A program made the position numbers and the translations under genes. A DNA stretch of 64,000 nt from Chromobacterium sphagni (GTDB lineage: Bacteria; Pseudomonadota; Gammaproteobacteria; Burkholderiales; Chromobacteriaceae). The stretch spans positions 1-64,000 of the forward strand of contig NZ_MKCT01000017.1 of assembly GCF_001855555.1 (NCBI RefSeq). Direction: 5' to 3'. The notes under the pieces were generated by a model that saw only the letters and a program-made list of their open reading frames with translations, searched no databases and was not told where the DNA came from. The stretch's first letter is position 1. Each line of letters starts with the position of its first letter. Of this stretch, positions 18,157 to 30,498 are shown one piece after another.

Positions 18157-18814
18157 ATGAGCATTTTGTCGCGCTTGCTGGGGCGCAAACCCGCGCCTGC
18201 CCTGCGAGTGGAAAAACCGGATACGCCGCCTGAGCTGCAGGCCGCGGTGGCCGCTTTGCAGCAGGAGCAATGGCAGCAGGCCTTGCGGCTGGCGCAGCCG
18301 CCAGGGCCAGTGGGCGACGGCGTTTTCCTGCAGGCACAAGTTGTTCGAACTGGAGCCTGGCGCCCACAACGCGCTGCAGCTGGCCACCAGTTCGGTGATG
18401 GCGGGAGACGTGGCGCGCGGCAAGACGTGGCTGATGAAGTTCGACCAACTGAACCATGCCAGCCGCGAGGTGCCCTGCGCGTCGGCCTACGTCAATTTCA
18501 TTTCCGCGTTGGCCCAGGCCGGCCATGCGCGGGAAACGCTGCCGTATTTGGCCTGGCTGCGCGAGCTGTACCGCCAGCTGAAGATCACCGACGACATGTT
18601 CCTGCACCAGCGCGGCGTGCCGTTTTTCCATGTGTTCCTGGAAAACAGCTGGCCCTTGTTGCGGCAGTGCCTGGACGACAAGCAGTTGCTGGATTGGCAT
18701 GAAGCCATGCTGGCGGACCTGGACGAGGGCGGCTGCGCCGAGGTGCGCGCCTGGCTGGCCCAGCAGTTGCCGGCGCCGGCGGCAAACGACGAAGCATTCA
18801 AAGAATCCCCTTAA
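18157..18814 (+). pseudogene. TPR-like T6SS-associated gene, frameshifted
   Basis: The start MSILSRLLGRKPAPALRVEK reads in one frame to about 18333 (...GDGVFLQ). The continuation HKLFELEPGAHNALQLATSS reads one base later to the stop at 18812-18814. A single extra base (G 18334) explains the switch; without it the product would be about 218 residues with a helical-repeat character (LQAAVAALQQEQWQQALRLA, then LFELEPGAHNALQLA). It lies between tssG and clpV, where some T6SS loci carry a small accessory gene. Function unknown. Could be a sequencing error rather than true loss. Confidence 0.7.
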
Positions 18815-18833
18815 TTTTTAGTATTGGAAGCAT

Positions 18834-21473
<2,640 letters not shown>

Positions 21474-21485
21474 GGAGTTATCCAC

Positions 21486-22919
21486 ATGTGGAGAATGTTG
21501 GGCCTGTTCGGCGGCCTCACCATAGGCTGGTGGGGCCTGCTGTGGCTGGTGCTGCCGGTGAGCTGGCAACGCATCAGCCCGTCCGCGATTTTGTTGCTGC
21601 ACCTGGGGCCGCCGATGCTGTTGAGCGTCGGCATCAAGCTGTGGGCGCATCTGAAGGAAAAACGGGCCCAGGCCGAAGCGCAGCGGCAGGAGGCGCTGGC
21701 GCAGAGCGAGCGCGACGGCCAGCGCGAGGCCGCGCGCGCGCAGCATATGGCCGCGCTGGCGGAGCGACAGCGCGCGGTCGGCTGCCGCTGGCTGTGGGCG
21801 GCGGCGCTGCCGGCCAAAGACGAACCGGCCTGGTTGGCCGAGACCGCCGACGGCAGCTACTGGCAGGCGCTGGGTGCGGACGACGTGAAGCCGGGCGAGG
21901 CGCTGGACGCGCTGGAACCCTATCTGGCGGAGATGTTGTCCAGCTTGTACGCCGAGGCGCCGGGCGGGGCCTGGTTGCCGCTGTATCTGGAGACGATGCC
22001 GCTGGTGTCCGGCGTGGAGCAGTTGACGCGGGCCAAGGCGCTCAAACAGGCCGCGGCGGCCGAGGCCCTGGGCGCGGATTGCCACGTGTCCGGCGATTGC
22101 CGCTTTCTGCCGGGCAGCGGGCCGATCGCCGACCGCGTGCTGCAGGCGCTGCAGCAAGACCCGGAATTGCCGGGCGTGGTGGTGGTGGCCGCCGACGCGC
22201 CGCTGGCGCAGCAGGATGACGACGAGGATTGGGGAGCGTCGGACCCGGCGCTGCAGGCGCACCGCCGCTGGCACGGCGAGCCCGGCATGGCGGTGGTGGC
22301 GATGCTGTTCCTGCGCGACGGTCTGCCGGTTCCGCAGGCGATGCTGGCGGAAGAGGGCGCCGATCCCTATCAGCCCTACTGGGAGAAGGAGTTCTCCGGT
22401 CCGGCCGCCGGCTGGGGCGCGGTGCCGGCCAGCCGCCAGGCCAGCCTGGCGCAGCTGCCGCTGCTGGCGGTGATGGCGCAGTCCAGTTCGGCAAGCTTGG
22501 CGCAGGACAAGGCGCTGCAACTGGCGCGCCAGCTGCAGCCGGTGCTGGACAACGCGCTGGTCAACGCCGCGCTGCTGGATTATCCGTTCAGCCCGGAAGA
22601 GGCCAAGCCGGACACGCGGCAGGCGGCCGGCCTGGCTTGGCTGTGCCACAACAGCGGCCAGATCGACGTCGGCGGCGTGCGGCTGGCGGCCATCGCCACC
22701 GCTTTGTCGCGGCATGAGGTCGAATTGCACCCGATAGACGAGGCCAGCAATGTGGTGCGCGAATGGGGCGATGCCGGCGCGGCTACGTCCATGCTGCTGG
22801 CCGCCACCGCGGTGAGCCACAGCGCGCGGCTGCAGGCGCCGGCCGTCATCACCCAGTTCCATCACGATCAGGTGTCGCTGGCGCTGGCCAGGCCGCCTGC
22901 AGAGGAGAGCACGGCATGA
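21486..22919 (+). CDS. Membrane protein of unknown function in the T6SS locus
   Basis: A 477-residue protein with two N-terminal transmembrane helices (about residues 4-24 and 34-52), then an Arg/Gln/Glu/Ala-rich probable coiled coil (about 55-95) and a large soluble region with no motif I recognise. It begins 12 bases after clpV with AAGGAG, and its stop overlaps the PAAR start (ATGA), so it is embedded in the core operon. A structural or assembly role in this T6SS is the simplest inference. An immunity or effector-related role is the alternative. Confidence 0.65.
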   Translation: MWRMLGLFGGLTIGWWGLLWLVLPVSWQRISPSAILLLHLGPPMLLSVGIKLWAHLKEKRAQAEAQRQEALAQSERDGQREAARAQHMAALAERQRAVGCRWLWAAALPAKDEPAWLAETADGSYWQALGADDVKPGEALDALEPYLAEMLSSLYAEAPGGAWLPLYLETMPLVSGVEQLTRAKALKQAAAAEALGADCHVSGDCRFLPGSGPIADRVLQALQQDPELPGVVVVAADAPLAQQDDDEDWGASDPALQAHRRWHGEPGMAVVAMLFLRDGLPVPQAMLAEEGADPYQPYWEKEFSGPAAGWGAVPASRQASLAQLPLLAVMAQSSSASLAQDKALQLARQLQPVLDNALVNAALLDYPFSPEEAKPDTRQAAGLAWLCHNSGQIDVGGVRLAAIATALSRHEVELHPIDEASNVVREWGDAGAATSMLLAATAVSHSARLQAPAVITQFHHDQVSLALARPPAEESTA

Positions 22920-23179
22920 AGGCGGCAATCCGTTTGGGCGACCCCACCGACCATGGCGGCAAGGTGGTGAGCGCCGCGTCCTGCACCACGCTGTTCGGCA
23001 AGCAGGTGGCCTGCATCGGCGACTCTGTCACCTGTCCCAAGGACGGCCACGTCAACTGCACCATCGTCGAAGGCGACGGCGGCTGGCTGGTGGGCGGCAA
23101 GGCGGTGGCGCTGGACGGCCACAAGGTCAGCTGCGGCGCCACCCTGATTTCCACCCTGCCGCAAGTCGGCAAGGCTTAG
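22916..23179 (+). CDS. PAAR-domain T6SS spike tip protein
   Basis: PAAR proteins form the sharpened tip on VgrG. This is a minimal 87-residue PAAR: MKAAIRLGDPTDHGGKVVSA, then repeats with CIGDSVTCPKDGH and GKAVALDGHKVSCGATLIS, giving the His/Cys pattern that binds the tip metal. There is no toxin extension, so it is probably structural. It overlaps the upstream gene by four bases. Confidence 0.93.
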   Translation: MKAAIRLGDPTDHGGKVVSAASCTTLFGKQVACIGDSVTCPKDGHVNCTIVEGDGGWLVGGKAVALDGHKVSCGATLISTLPQVGKA

Positions 23180-23221
23180 CTCCCTGTATTGGGGCATGGC
23201 CCCGGAAACGAAGACAGAATC

Positions 23222-24304
23222 ATGGAATACAATATCGAACATCTGTTGCAGCCGGTAAGCGTCCACGCTCCGGCCGGCGAAGACCTGGCCTATTCCGCCA
23301 TCTTCGACCAGATCCGCGAGGCGCGTCGCAGCGACGACCCGTCGCTGTCGCAGGGCGACTGGGAACAGGCGCTGAAAACGGCGGAATGGCCGCAGGTGGT
23401 GCGGCTGTGCGAGGACGCGCTGCAGAACAAGAGCAAGGACCTGCAACTGTTGGCCTGGTATGCCGAGGCCCAGGTGCAGGTCAACGGCGTGGCCGGCCTG
23501 GCGCGCGGCTTGGCGCTGGTCAATGGCTGGCTGGGGCAGTATTGGGAAAACGGCTTCCCGGAGCTTGACCCGCACGATCTGGACGAGCGGGTGGCCAAGC
23601 TGGAATGGCTGAACCAGCAGCTGGGCGGCGCGCTGCGCAATGTCCCGCTGATCAAGCCGGAGTTCGGTGCTTACAGCTGGAACCAGTGGCAGCAGTCGCG
23701 CGAGGTGGAGAACCTGGGCTTGAAGGACAGCGCGGCCCGTGAGGCCGCCATCGCCGAAGGCAAGCTCAGCGGCGAAGCGTTCGAGAAAGCCGCTGCCCAG
23801 TCCGGCCACGGCTGGTTCCAGGCCAAGGCCGAGGAGCTGGTGAGCGCGCTGACCGCCTATGAGGCGCTGGACGCGCTGGCGGACCAGCGCTTCGGCGCCG
23901 CCGCCCCCAGCCTGGCCGATATTCGTAACGCCATCTACGCCTGCCAGGACCTGGTGCTGCGCTACCGCCAGCAGTTTGCCGTCAACAAGCCGGCCGCCGC
24001 CCCGCAGCCGCAGCCCGCAGAGGAAAGCCGCACCGTGAGCCAAGCCGCCCCCAGCCCGGCGTACAGCGCCGCCCCCGCCAGCACGTTCAACGGCCAGATC
24101 CGCAGCCGCGAGGAAGCGGTGCGCATGCTGGGCGAAGTGGCGCGCTACTTCCGCCACAACGAGCCGCACAGCCCGGTGTCGCTGCTGGCGGAACGGGCCG
24201 CGCGCTGGGCCGAGATGAGCCTGGAGGAGTGGCTGCAGCATGTGGTGAAGGATAGCGGCACCCTCAGCCAGCTGCAGGAGCTGCTGGACGTCAAGACCGA
24301 GTAA
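23222..24304 (+). CDS. tssA: T6SS assembly protein TssA
   Basis: TssA caps and coordinates baseplate and sheath assembly. The 360-residue product has the ImpA N-terminal domain ([18 protein letters not shown] near residue 15), a Pro/Ala-rich linker (about 260-290), and a C-terminal helical domain ([18 protein letters not shown]), the short-TssA layout. ATG 23222 starts immediately before the domain; an in-frame upstream codon at 23189 would add 11 unlikely residues. Last intact T6SS gene in the window. Confidence 0.92.
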   Translation: MEYNIEHLLQPVSVHAPAGEDLAYSAIFDQIREARRSDDPSLSQGDWEQALKTAEWPQVVRLCEDALQNKSKDLQLLAWYAEAQVQVNGVAGLARGLALVNGWLGQYWENGFPELDPHDLDERVAKLEWLNQQLGGALRNVPLIKPEFGAYSWNQWQQSREVENLGLKDSAAREAAIAEGKLSGEAFEKAAAQSGHGWFQAKAEELVSALTAYEALDALADQRFGAAAPSLADIRNAIYACQDLVLRYRQQFAVNKPAAAPQPQPAEESRTVSQAAPSPAYSAAPASTFNGQIRSREEAVRMLGEVARYFRHNEPHSPVSLLAERAARWAEMSLEEWLQHVVKDSGTLSQLQELLDVKTE

Positions 24305-25448
24305 AGTCCCCGCCGCCCGGCTATTGGCGGCGTACGGCGGATTCGCATGGCGCGGCGCCTTCATCGGCCCGCGCCATATTTCGTTTCCAGGCCGGGTGCG
24401 GGCATTCAATCCGTTGCCTGGCGCAGCCTGGGCGGGGAGTTGCTGCCCAGGCTCTGCGCGGCGACGTCAGTCTGCCGCGTTTCGGTTTGGAGCCGGAGCT
24501 CTGGCGGCAGTTGGCCGGCGAAGTCTACCAAGTGCTCCATCTGGCGGCCAGCGTCGATTTCGCTCTGCCGCTGGCCGAGTCGCGCGCCGCCAATGTGGAT
24601 AGCTCCCGAGAGGTGCTCGCCTTCTGCCGCGCCTGTGCCTGGCGCGGCAAGCCGGGCTTCCGGCCCAACTACGTGTCCACCGCCTATGTCGCCGGCTGGC
24701 GGCAGGGGTGGTTGACCGAGTCCGAGCGCAACTGCGGCCAGGCGTTCTGGAATGCCTACGAGCAGTCCAAGCTGGAGGGCGAGGAGATGGCTGCGGCGGC
24801 GATGGATGAGATTGCGCTGACGATTTACCGGCCAAGCCAGATCATCGGCGAATCTCGGAGCGGCCGTATTCGCAAGTTCTTCGGCTACTACGAATTCCTC
24901 AAGCTGGCGGAGCGCGACCGGATGCCGGTGCTGTTGGCTGATCCTGGCGCCGGCCTGATCTGGTGCCCACCGGTTACGTGTGCGACGCGATGCTGCATCT
25001 GAGCGAGCGTCCCGAGGCGGCCGGCCGCGTCTATCACTTGACTGCGGGCCTGTCGCAGAGTCTGAGTTTCGAGCGCATTTTCGGTTTGATGTACCAGGTG
25101 CTGGCCGAGCGCGGCGGCGGAGTCCGTCAGCCGCGGCGGTATCGTCACGGCGAATTGGAGGCGCTGGCGACGCTGGCCGAATTGCAGCGCTACCACCTCA
25201 GCCCGCTCAAGCTGCTGCAGCGCACCTACCGGCCCTATCTCGACTCGGAGCGGGATTTCGATTGCGCAGCCACCCAGCGCGAACTGGCCGCAGCAGGCAT
25301 CGTGCTGCCCGACATCGAACGCACGTTGCGCTTGTCTACCGGATACGCGCTGGACTCCCGCTATGGAACGGCGGGAAGCTCGGTGGCCGCCAATTTGAAG
25401 TTGTCTGACAGAATGCAGGATGGAAGCCATGAAGCCCAAGTTGCTTGA
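24305..25448 (+). pseudogene. Remnant of an SDR-family (NAD-binding_4/thioester-reductase-like) oxidoreductase
   Basis: From about 24420 one frame encodes LRGDVSLPRFGLEPELW, then VYQVLHLAASVDFALPL and a YEQSK catalytic motif (YxxxK) with IYRPSQIIGESRSG. Near 24955 the sequence changes frame and continues VPTGYVCDAMLHLSERPEAA to a stop at 25446-25448. The N-terminal Rossmann GxxGxxG segment is not recognisable in 24305-24420. The gene is therefore both truncated and frameshifted. No function is expected. Confidence 0.75.
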
Positions 25449-25560
25449 GATATTGCGATGCCCTCATTGCCGCGCGAGCCTGCGGCTGGCCGAGGTCGAG
25501 GCCGGCGGCGACGCCGGCGTGGAAAGCGCAGCTGGACTGCTCCGGCTGCGGCAACGACGG
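25429..25560 (+). pseudogene. Fragment of a Trm112-like zinc-binding protein
   Basis: MKPKLLEILRCPHCRASLRL carries the first CxxC. A frameshift near 25505-25525 is needed to continue into LDCSGCGN, the expected second CxxC. After that the Trm112 similarity ends and unrelated sequence begins. The start overlaps the end of the SDR remnant. Broken and short. Confidence 0.6.
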
Positions 25561-26629
25561 CCAGCTTGGCCTCAATCAGGGCTATCTGAGCTATGCCAGC
25601 GGCGGCGAGCAGTGGTTGGCGGGGCGGGAGCGCTTCAGCTGGGGACCGGCCACTTTCCGTTCGCCCAGCAACCCGTTCTACTTCGATAGCGGCAAGACCA
25701 ATCCGTTGGCGGATACGCCGGGCATAGACCTGGCGCGCTGGACCCACAGCCAGGGAGCCTGGCGGCTGACTTCCGCCTATGTTTCCGATACCCGCACGCT
25801 GGCCCCGCCGCGGCAATTGCAAACCATGTTGTTCAAGCGGGATCGCCAGGGCGACAGCACCTTGTTCAGCTTGATTGTCAGCCAGCCGCGCAGCCAGGGC
25901 CTGGGGCCGTTCTGGGGCTGTTTCGCCCAGTACACGCCTGACGATGCCTGGCTGTTGTATGCAGAGGCCTCCAGCCAGCGCGGCCAGACACCGCCTTCCA
26001 CGCAGGGCGTCGCCGCGCCGCAGGCCGGCTCTCGCTGGTTGGCCGGAGCCAGCTATACCCGGGAAAGCGGGCAGGTGTTGTCCGCCGAATATCTGTTCAA
26101 TGGCAGCGGCCGTCCGACGGGCTGGGTGCCATTGCCGTCGGACGGCCAGGCATCGCTGCGCAACCGCCATTACCTGTGGGCCAGCCTGCAGAGCAATCCA
26201 CAGGAGCTGAACCGTTACTGGCGGCTGGAGTGGACCTTCAATCTGGACGATCGCAGCCGCAACGCGATGGCTTACGGCGAGACGCGGTTGAGTGACCGCC
26301 TGTCCGGCTTTGCGATGCTCAATCTGACAGGAGGCGGCGCGGGCTCGGAATATGGCGGCGCGTTCCGCGGCAGCCTTGCTGTGAGTCCTTTGGCAAGGCC
26401 TGCGCCTGCGCAGCAAGCAATGCCGTTGGGGCGGCGTGTGTGCGCTTCCGCGCTTGATCCATTCCTACTATTCGGTGCCGGAGCCGGCGACGATTTGTTT
26501 GAATGCGCTCGTTTGCGTGGATGTCCTGTTGCGTGCCGTTTACGGCGTTTACGGCGTTGGCGGCTTGCCGCCGCCAACGCCGTAGGCCTATGGGGTCAAA
26601 CGCGCTCCAGCACGATGGCCAGGCCTTGA
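25560..26629 (+). pseudogene. Truncated fragment of a probable outer-membrane beta-barrel protein
   Basis: An open frame with alternating aromatic/polar strands rich in W, Y, G and S (such as GRERFSWGPATFRSPSNPFY and YLWASLQSNPQELNRYWRLE) suggests an outer-membrane barrel, but I do not recognise the family. It has no start or signal peptide of its own and is fused in frame to the Trm112-like remnant. Barrel-like sequence ends near 26395. What follows, to the stop at 26627-26629, is low-quality and overlaps the thiolase on the other strand. Interpreted as a gene fragment joined by deletion. Confidence 0.5.
26551..26583. terminator. Strong inverted repeat downstream of the thiolase gene
   Basis: A perfect 13-bp stem, ACGGCGTTGGCGG (26551-26563) with CCGCCAACGCCGT (26571-26583), and a seven-base loop. 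It lies 12 bases past the end of the minus-strand thiolase gene. There is no T-run on either side, so it may be a Rho-assisted terminator or an mRNA-protecting hairpin. Confidence 0.5.
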
Positions 26630-27801
26630 CCCACGCCCACGCACATGGTGCATAGGGCATAGCGTCCGCCGGTGGCTTGCAGTTGGGCGGTCGCGGTCAG
26701 CGCCAGTCGGCTGCCGCTCATCCCCAGAGGATGGCCCAGCGCGATGGCGCCGCCATTCGGGTTCACTCTTGCGCAATCATCCTGAAGCCCTAGCGCTCGT
26801 GTGACCGCCAATGCCTGGGCGGCAAAGGCCTCGTTCAGCTCAATGACATCGATGTCTTCGATGCGCAGCCCGGCTTTGCGCAGCGCCTTGAGGCTGGCCT
26901 CGATCGGACCTGCGCCCATGATGCGCGGCGCGATGCCGGAGCTGGCGGATGCCACCACCCGCGCGCGCGGACGCAGGCCATGGCGTTGTGCCGCTGTGGC
27001 CGAGGCGATGATCATCGCCGCCGCTCCGTCATTGACGCCGGAAGCATTGCCGGCGGTGATGCTGGAGTCGGGGCCGAATAGCGCTTTTAGCTTAGTCAGC
27101 TCTTCCAGCGAGGTTTGGCGCGGGTGCTCGTCGCGGTCCACGATCAGTGGGTCCTGCTTGCGGCGCGGAATCGGTACCGGAATGACTTCGCTTGCGAAGA
27201 ATCCGGTTTCCAGCGCCGCGAAATAACGCTGTTGGCTGCGCAGCGCGAAGGCGTCCTGATCCTGGCGGCTGACATTGAAATCGCGCGCCACATTCTCCGC
27301 GGTGGCCGGCATGGTGTCCACGCCATACCGGCTCTCCATGGCCGGGTTGACAAAGCGCCAGCCGATGGTAGTGTCGTAAATCTGCATGTCGCGGCCGAAG
27401 GCCTTTTCCGACTTCGGCATTACGAACGGCGCGCGCGACATCGATTCCACGCCGCCTGCGATCAACAATTCGGCTTCGCCGGATTTGATGCCGCGCGCCG
27501 CCAGCGCCACCGCGTCCAGGCCGGACGCGCACAGGCGGTTGACGGTCAGGCCCGGGACCGTTTCCGGATAACCTGCCAGCAGCAAACTCATGCGGGCCAC
27601 ATTGCGGTTGTCCTCGCCGGCTTGGTTGGCGCAGCCCAGGATCACCTCGTCGATCGCCGCCGGGTCTAGCCCCGGGTTGCGTTCGAGCAGGGCGCGCAGC
27701 GGGATCGCCGCCAGATCGTCGGCGCGCACTCCGGACAACGCGCCGCCAAAGCGGCCAATGGGAGTGCGCACAGCGTCGCAGATGAAAGCGTCGGTCATCA
27801 T
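26596..27801 (-). CDS. Thiolase (3-oxoadipyl-CoA / acetyl-CoA acyltransferase type)
   Basis: A 401-residue thiolase that cleaves a 3-oxoacyl-CoA with CoA to give acetyl-CoA. Catalytic features are all present: NRLCASGLDA with the nucleophilic Cys near 91, GHPLGMSG with the His, and CTMCVGVGQG with the second Cys. The N-terminus RTPIGRFGGALSGVRADDL and the length resemble PcaF (beta-ketoadipyl-CoA thiolase). However, no other beta-ketoadipate genes are here, so the substrate is left open. AAAGGA precedes the first of two tandem ATGs. Last gene of the minus-strand operon. Confidence 0.88.
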   Translation of the reverse strand: MMTDAFICDAVRTPIGRFGGALSGVRADDLAAIPLRALLERNPGLDPAAIDEVILGCANQAGEDNRNVARMSLLLAGYPETVPGLTVNRLCASGLDAVALAARGIKSGEAELLIAGGVESMSRAPFVMPKSEKAFGRDMQIYDTTIGWRFVNPAMESRYGVDTMPATAENVARDFNVSRQDQDAFALRSQQRYFAALETGFFASEVIPVPIPRRKQDPLIVDRDEHPRQTSLEELTKLKALFGPDSSITAGNASGVNDGAAAMIIASATAAQRHGLRPRARVVASASSGIAPRIMGAGPIEASLKALRKAGLRIEDIDVIELNEAFAAQALAVTRALGLQDDCARVNPNGGAIALGHPLGMSGSRLALTATAQLQATGGRYALCTMCVGVGQGLAIVLERV

Positions 27802-27810
27802 GGTTTCCTT

Positions 27811-28478
27811 TCAGCTCAGGCTGACTTGCGGTTGCAACAGGGTGGACAGCAAGCCGCGAGCGGCGTCAATCTCGTCGGCGCAAACATGGTGCGGCATGCC
27901 CGGATACACGCGGAAATCCACCTCGGCGCCGGCGCGGCGGAAGGCTTGTGCGGTGTGCTCGATGCGCTCCAGCGGCATCCAGCTGTCGCAATCGCTGGTG
28001 CCGAAGAACGCCGGGAAATCCAGTTGTCGGGTGGCGTTCCCCACTCCACGCCCTCGGGGCCGAACAGACCGCCGGAGAAGGCTATCAGTCCGCCAAACGA
28101 GGCCGGGCGGCGGTAGATGTACTCGGTCGCCAAGCAGGCGCCCTGGGAAAAGCCCATCAGTACGATCTGGCGGTCGGCGAAGCCGTAGCTGCGCAACTCC
28201 TCGATGGTGGCGCTGACGCAGTCCAGCGCCTGGTCCAGCGAAGGCTGATTGCTGTCCAGCGGCGCCATGAAGCTGTGGGGATACCAGGTTAAGCCCTTGG
28301 CGATCGGCAGGATGTAGGCGACATCGGCCAAGCCGATGGCCTCACCGTTCTTGTAGGCCTCCTGGGCGCTCTGGCGGCGGCCATGCAGCAGCACTACGGC
28401 AAGCTTGGCCTGGTTCAGCGGCGCGCCGTAGATTTCCAGGTCGTGCTCTTTATGCGGGGTTTGAGCGGTTGCGTTCAT
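27811..28478 (-). pseudogene. Carboxylesterase/phospholipase-type alpha/beta hydrolase, frameshifted
   Basis: MNATAQTPHKEHDLEIYG leads into LAVVLLHGRRQSAQE and the nucleophile elbow VLMGFSQGACLATEY, then SGGLFGPEGVEWG. There the frame is lost; the adjoining frame continues NATRQLDFPAFFGTSDCDSW and VYPGMPHHVCADE, supplying the Asp and His. The switch is at a four-base run (C at 28039-28042 on the plus strand); a fifth base would restore one ORF of about 222 residues. The remaining sequence is well conserved, so this may be a recent mutation or a base-calling error. It sits between the beta-keto acid cleavage enzyme and the thiolase genes. Confidence 0.8.
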
Positions 28479-28504
28479 GGAAGTCAGTCCTTGATGATGA
28501 GGTA

Positions 28505-29326
28505 TTACCGGATGCCCAAGATCTGTTTGGCTTCAGCAGGAGAGGCGACGTCGCGGCCGACTTCTCCGGCCAGCCGCGCCAAGCGTTCCACCAACTGAGC
28601 GTTGTCGCGGGCCAGTTCGCCATAGCGGTAATAAACGTTGTCTTCCAGGCCGGTGCGCACATGGCCGCCCAGCAGCATGGTGTGGAGATTGATCGCCAGT
28701 TGGTGTTTGCCGATGCCTAGCGCCGACCACACGCTGTCCTGGGGGATGCTCTCCACGAAATGCAACAGGTTCTTGCAAGTGGCGGCCGCGCCGCCTTGTA
28801 TGCCCATTGCGAAGCTGAAGCACAGCGGACCAGTCAAATAGCCATCTTCTTGCAATTTCAGCGCCTCGCCGATGATGCCCTGGTGGTAGACCTCGATTTC
28901 CGGCTTGGCGTGGTATTCGCGGATATCCAGCGCCAGCGCCCGGGCCAGTTCTGGCGGATTGATAAAGGGTTTGCTGCCATGGTTGACCGAGCCGCAGTTG
29001 AAGGAGGCGATGTCTGGACGGAATTGCAGATGATTCCAGGCCTCTTTCTTCTCCAGGTGCGGCGGCAGATTCAGGCCGGAAGTGCTCAGATTGATCAGGA
29101 TGTCGCAGCGCTCGCGGATGCGGTGGACGATCTCGCCGTAGATTTCCGCGTCATAGCTGGGTGTGCCGTCCGGATTGCGGGCGTGGATGTGAGCTACCGA
29201 TGCGCCGGCGTTCCAGCAGTCGTAAGCCGCCTGGGCGATTTCCTCCGGCGAGAACGGCACCGCCGGATTTTTTTGCCGGCTGGTGATGCCGCCATTGATG
29301 GCGGCGATGATGATGAGTTTTTGCAT
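28505..29326 (-). CDS. Beta-keto acid cleavage enzyme (BKACE, formerly DUF849)
   Basis: A 273-residue TIM-barrel of the BKACE family. Members condense a beta-keto acid with acetyl-CoA and split it to acetoacetate plus a new acyl-CoA. The N-terminus LIIIAAINGGITSRQKNPAV and the zinc-binding VAHIHARNPDG are diagnostic, and SFNCGSVNHG and HTMLLGGHVRTGLEDN are also family-typical. The substrate (for example 3-keto-5-aminohexanoate or dehydrocarnitine in other members) cannot be read from sequence alone. Neighbouring thiolase, esterase and transporter genes suggest catabolism of an imported metabolite. The start lacks a clear Shine-Dalgarno sequence. Confidence 0.9.
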   Translation of the reverse strand: MQKLIIIAAINGGITSRQKNPAVPFSPEEIAQAAYDCWNAGASVAHIHARNPDGTPSYDAEIYGEIVHRIRERCDILINLSTSGLNLPPHLEKKEAWNHLQFRPDIASFNCGSVNHGSKPFINPPELARALALDIREYHAKPEIEVYHQGIIGEALKLQEDGYLTGPLCFSFAMGIQGGAAATCKNLLHFVESIPQDSVWSALGIGKHQLAINLHTMLLGGHVRTGLEDNVYYRYGELARDNAQLVERLARLAGEVGRDVASPAEAKQILGIR

Positions 29327-29374
29327 GGTGGGAAAGCTCGGTTAAAAAATAGGGGAATGGTTATGAGCGAGGGG

Positions 29375-30304
29375 TCAGGTCTTGTTGTGGGCGGGGACCG
29401 CTCGTGGCTGTCCCGCGGAGTCCGGGCGCTTGGACACCAGATAAATCCCGATGCCGATCAGCACCCCGCCCGCCAGTTCGTGCAGCGACAGTGAATAACC
29501 GAAAGCGGCAAAGGAAATTAGCGTGGCGAATAATGGCGATAGAAACAGGAAACCGCTGGTGCGCACCGCGCCGCCCAGCTCCAAGGCCATGAACCACAAG
29601 GCCATGGCTCCGGTAGTGGCAGGCAGCGCCAGCCACAGGAAAGCCATGAGTGTCTTGTCGGTATGAGGGAAGGCCAGGGCTTCGCCGCTGGCGTAAGCCA
29701 ATAGCGCCAGGCAGGCGGAGCCCACCAGCATTTGCCAGTAAGTCAGCACCCAGACGTTAACGGCGATGCGGCTGCGCTTGATCACCAAGGTGGAGGCCGC
29801 CCAGCAGGCCGCGCCGCACAATACCAGCGCGTCGCCGGCGCCAAAGCCGTCCAGTTTGTTGAGTCCGATGCACATGGCTACGCCGAAAAAAGCAATGATC
29901 AGACCGACGGCTGCCAGCGGGTGGATTTTTTCTTTCAATACCAGCCGGGACATCAGGGCCACGATCAGCGGTGTGCACGCCATTAGAATGGCGGCTTTGG
30001 CCGGTGTGGTGATTCTCAGGCCAAGATTGAGAAAGCCCATTGAGCCGGCCGTCTGCAGCAAGCCGATCAGAGCCAGAACGCCCCAGGGGCGATGGCGGAC
30101 AAAGGTATGCCGGTAGCGGATGCGCTGCCATAGCAGGATGGGGATGATGCCGGCGGAGGCGGCAAGAAAGCGGAATACGGCGGCCCATAGCGGCGGCATT
30201 TCCGAGAGCACGATTTTGGAAGAGGGGAACGTTGAGCCGAACAAGAAGGTTGCCGCCAAGATGAGCAGCCAGTACTTCTTGTGATTATACATAGCGTTAG
30301 ACAT
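29375..30304 (-). CDS. EamA/DMT-family transporter
   Basis: A 309-residue inner-membrane protein with about ten hydrophobic helices in two EamA repeats: WLLILAATFLFGSTFPSSKI at the start of the first, ALVLCGAACWAASTLVIKRS at the start of the second. DMT carriers move small metabolites, often outward. Substrate unknown. It lies between the regulator and the BKACE gene, so it may handle the substrate or product of this operon. The 194-bp gap upstream (30305-30498) is AT-rich near the start and probably holds the operon promoter. No convincing boxes were assigned. Confidence 0.88.
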   Translation of the reverse strand: MSNAMYNHKKYWLLILAATFLFGSTFPSSKIVLSEMPPLWAAVFRFLAASAGIIPILLWQRIRYRHTFVRHRPWGVLALIGLLQTAGSMGFLNLGLRITTPAKAAILMACTPLIVALMSRLVLKEKIHPLAAVGLIIAFFGVAMCIGLNKLDGFGAGDALVLCGAACWAASTLVIKRSRIAVNVWVLTYWQMLVGSACLALLAYASGEALAFPHTDKTLMAFLWLALPATTGAMALWFMALELGGAVRTSGFLFLSPLFATLISFAAFGYSLSLHELAGGVLIGIGIYLVSKRPDSAGQPRAVPAHNKT

Positions 30305-30498
30305 GTATTAGGCCTAGCATAAAAAGTTTATTTATTCATATATCATATTCGAATAGTTTGCACCGTGCTTCTTGAAAGCAGACAATCATTGCTTCAAATA
30401 AGACAGGATGGGAGTCGGCGGCGCGGTAGGCAGAGCGCGCAGGGGCTCTGCCGCGATGACGAGGAAATGCTTTGGCAGCGGAGAGTTGGCGGTACCGC

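Noticed and set aside
26596-27801. Firm naming of the thiolase as pcaF
   Set aside because: The sequence resembles PcaF, but no other beta-ketoadipate genes are nearby, so only a family-level call is made.
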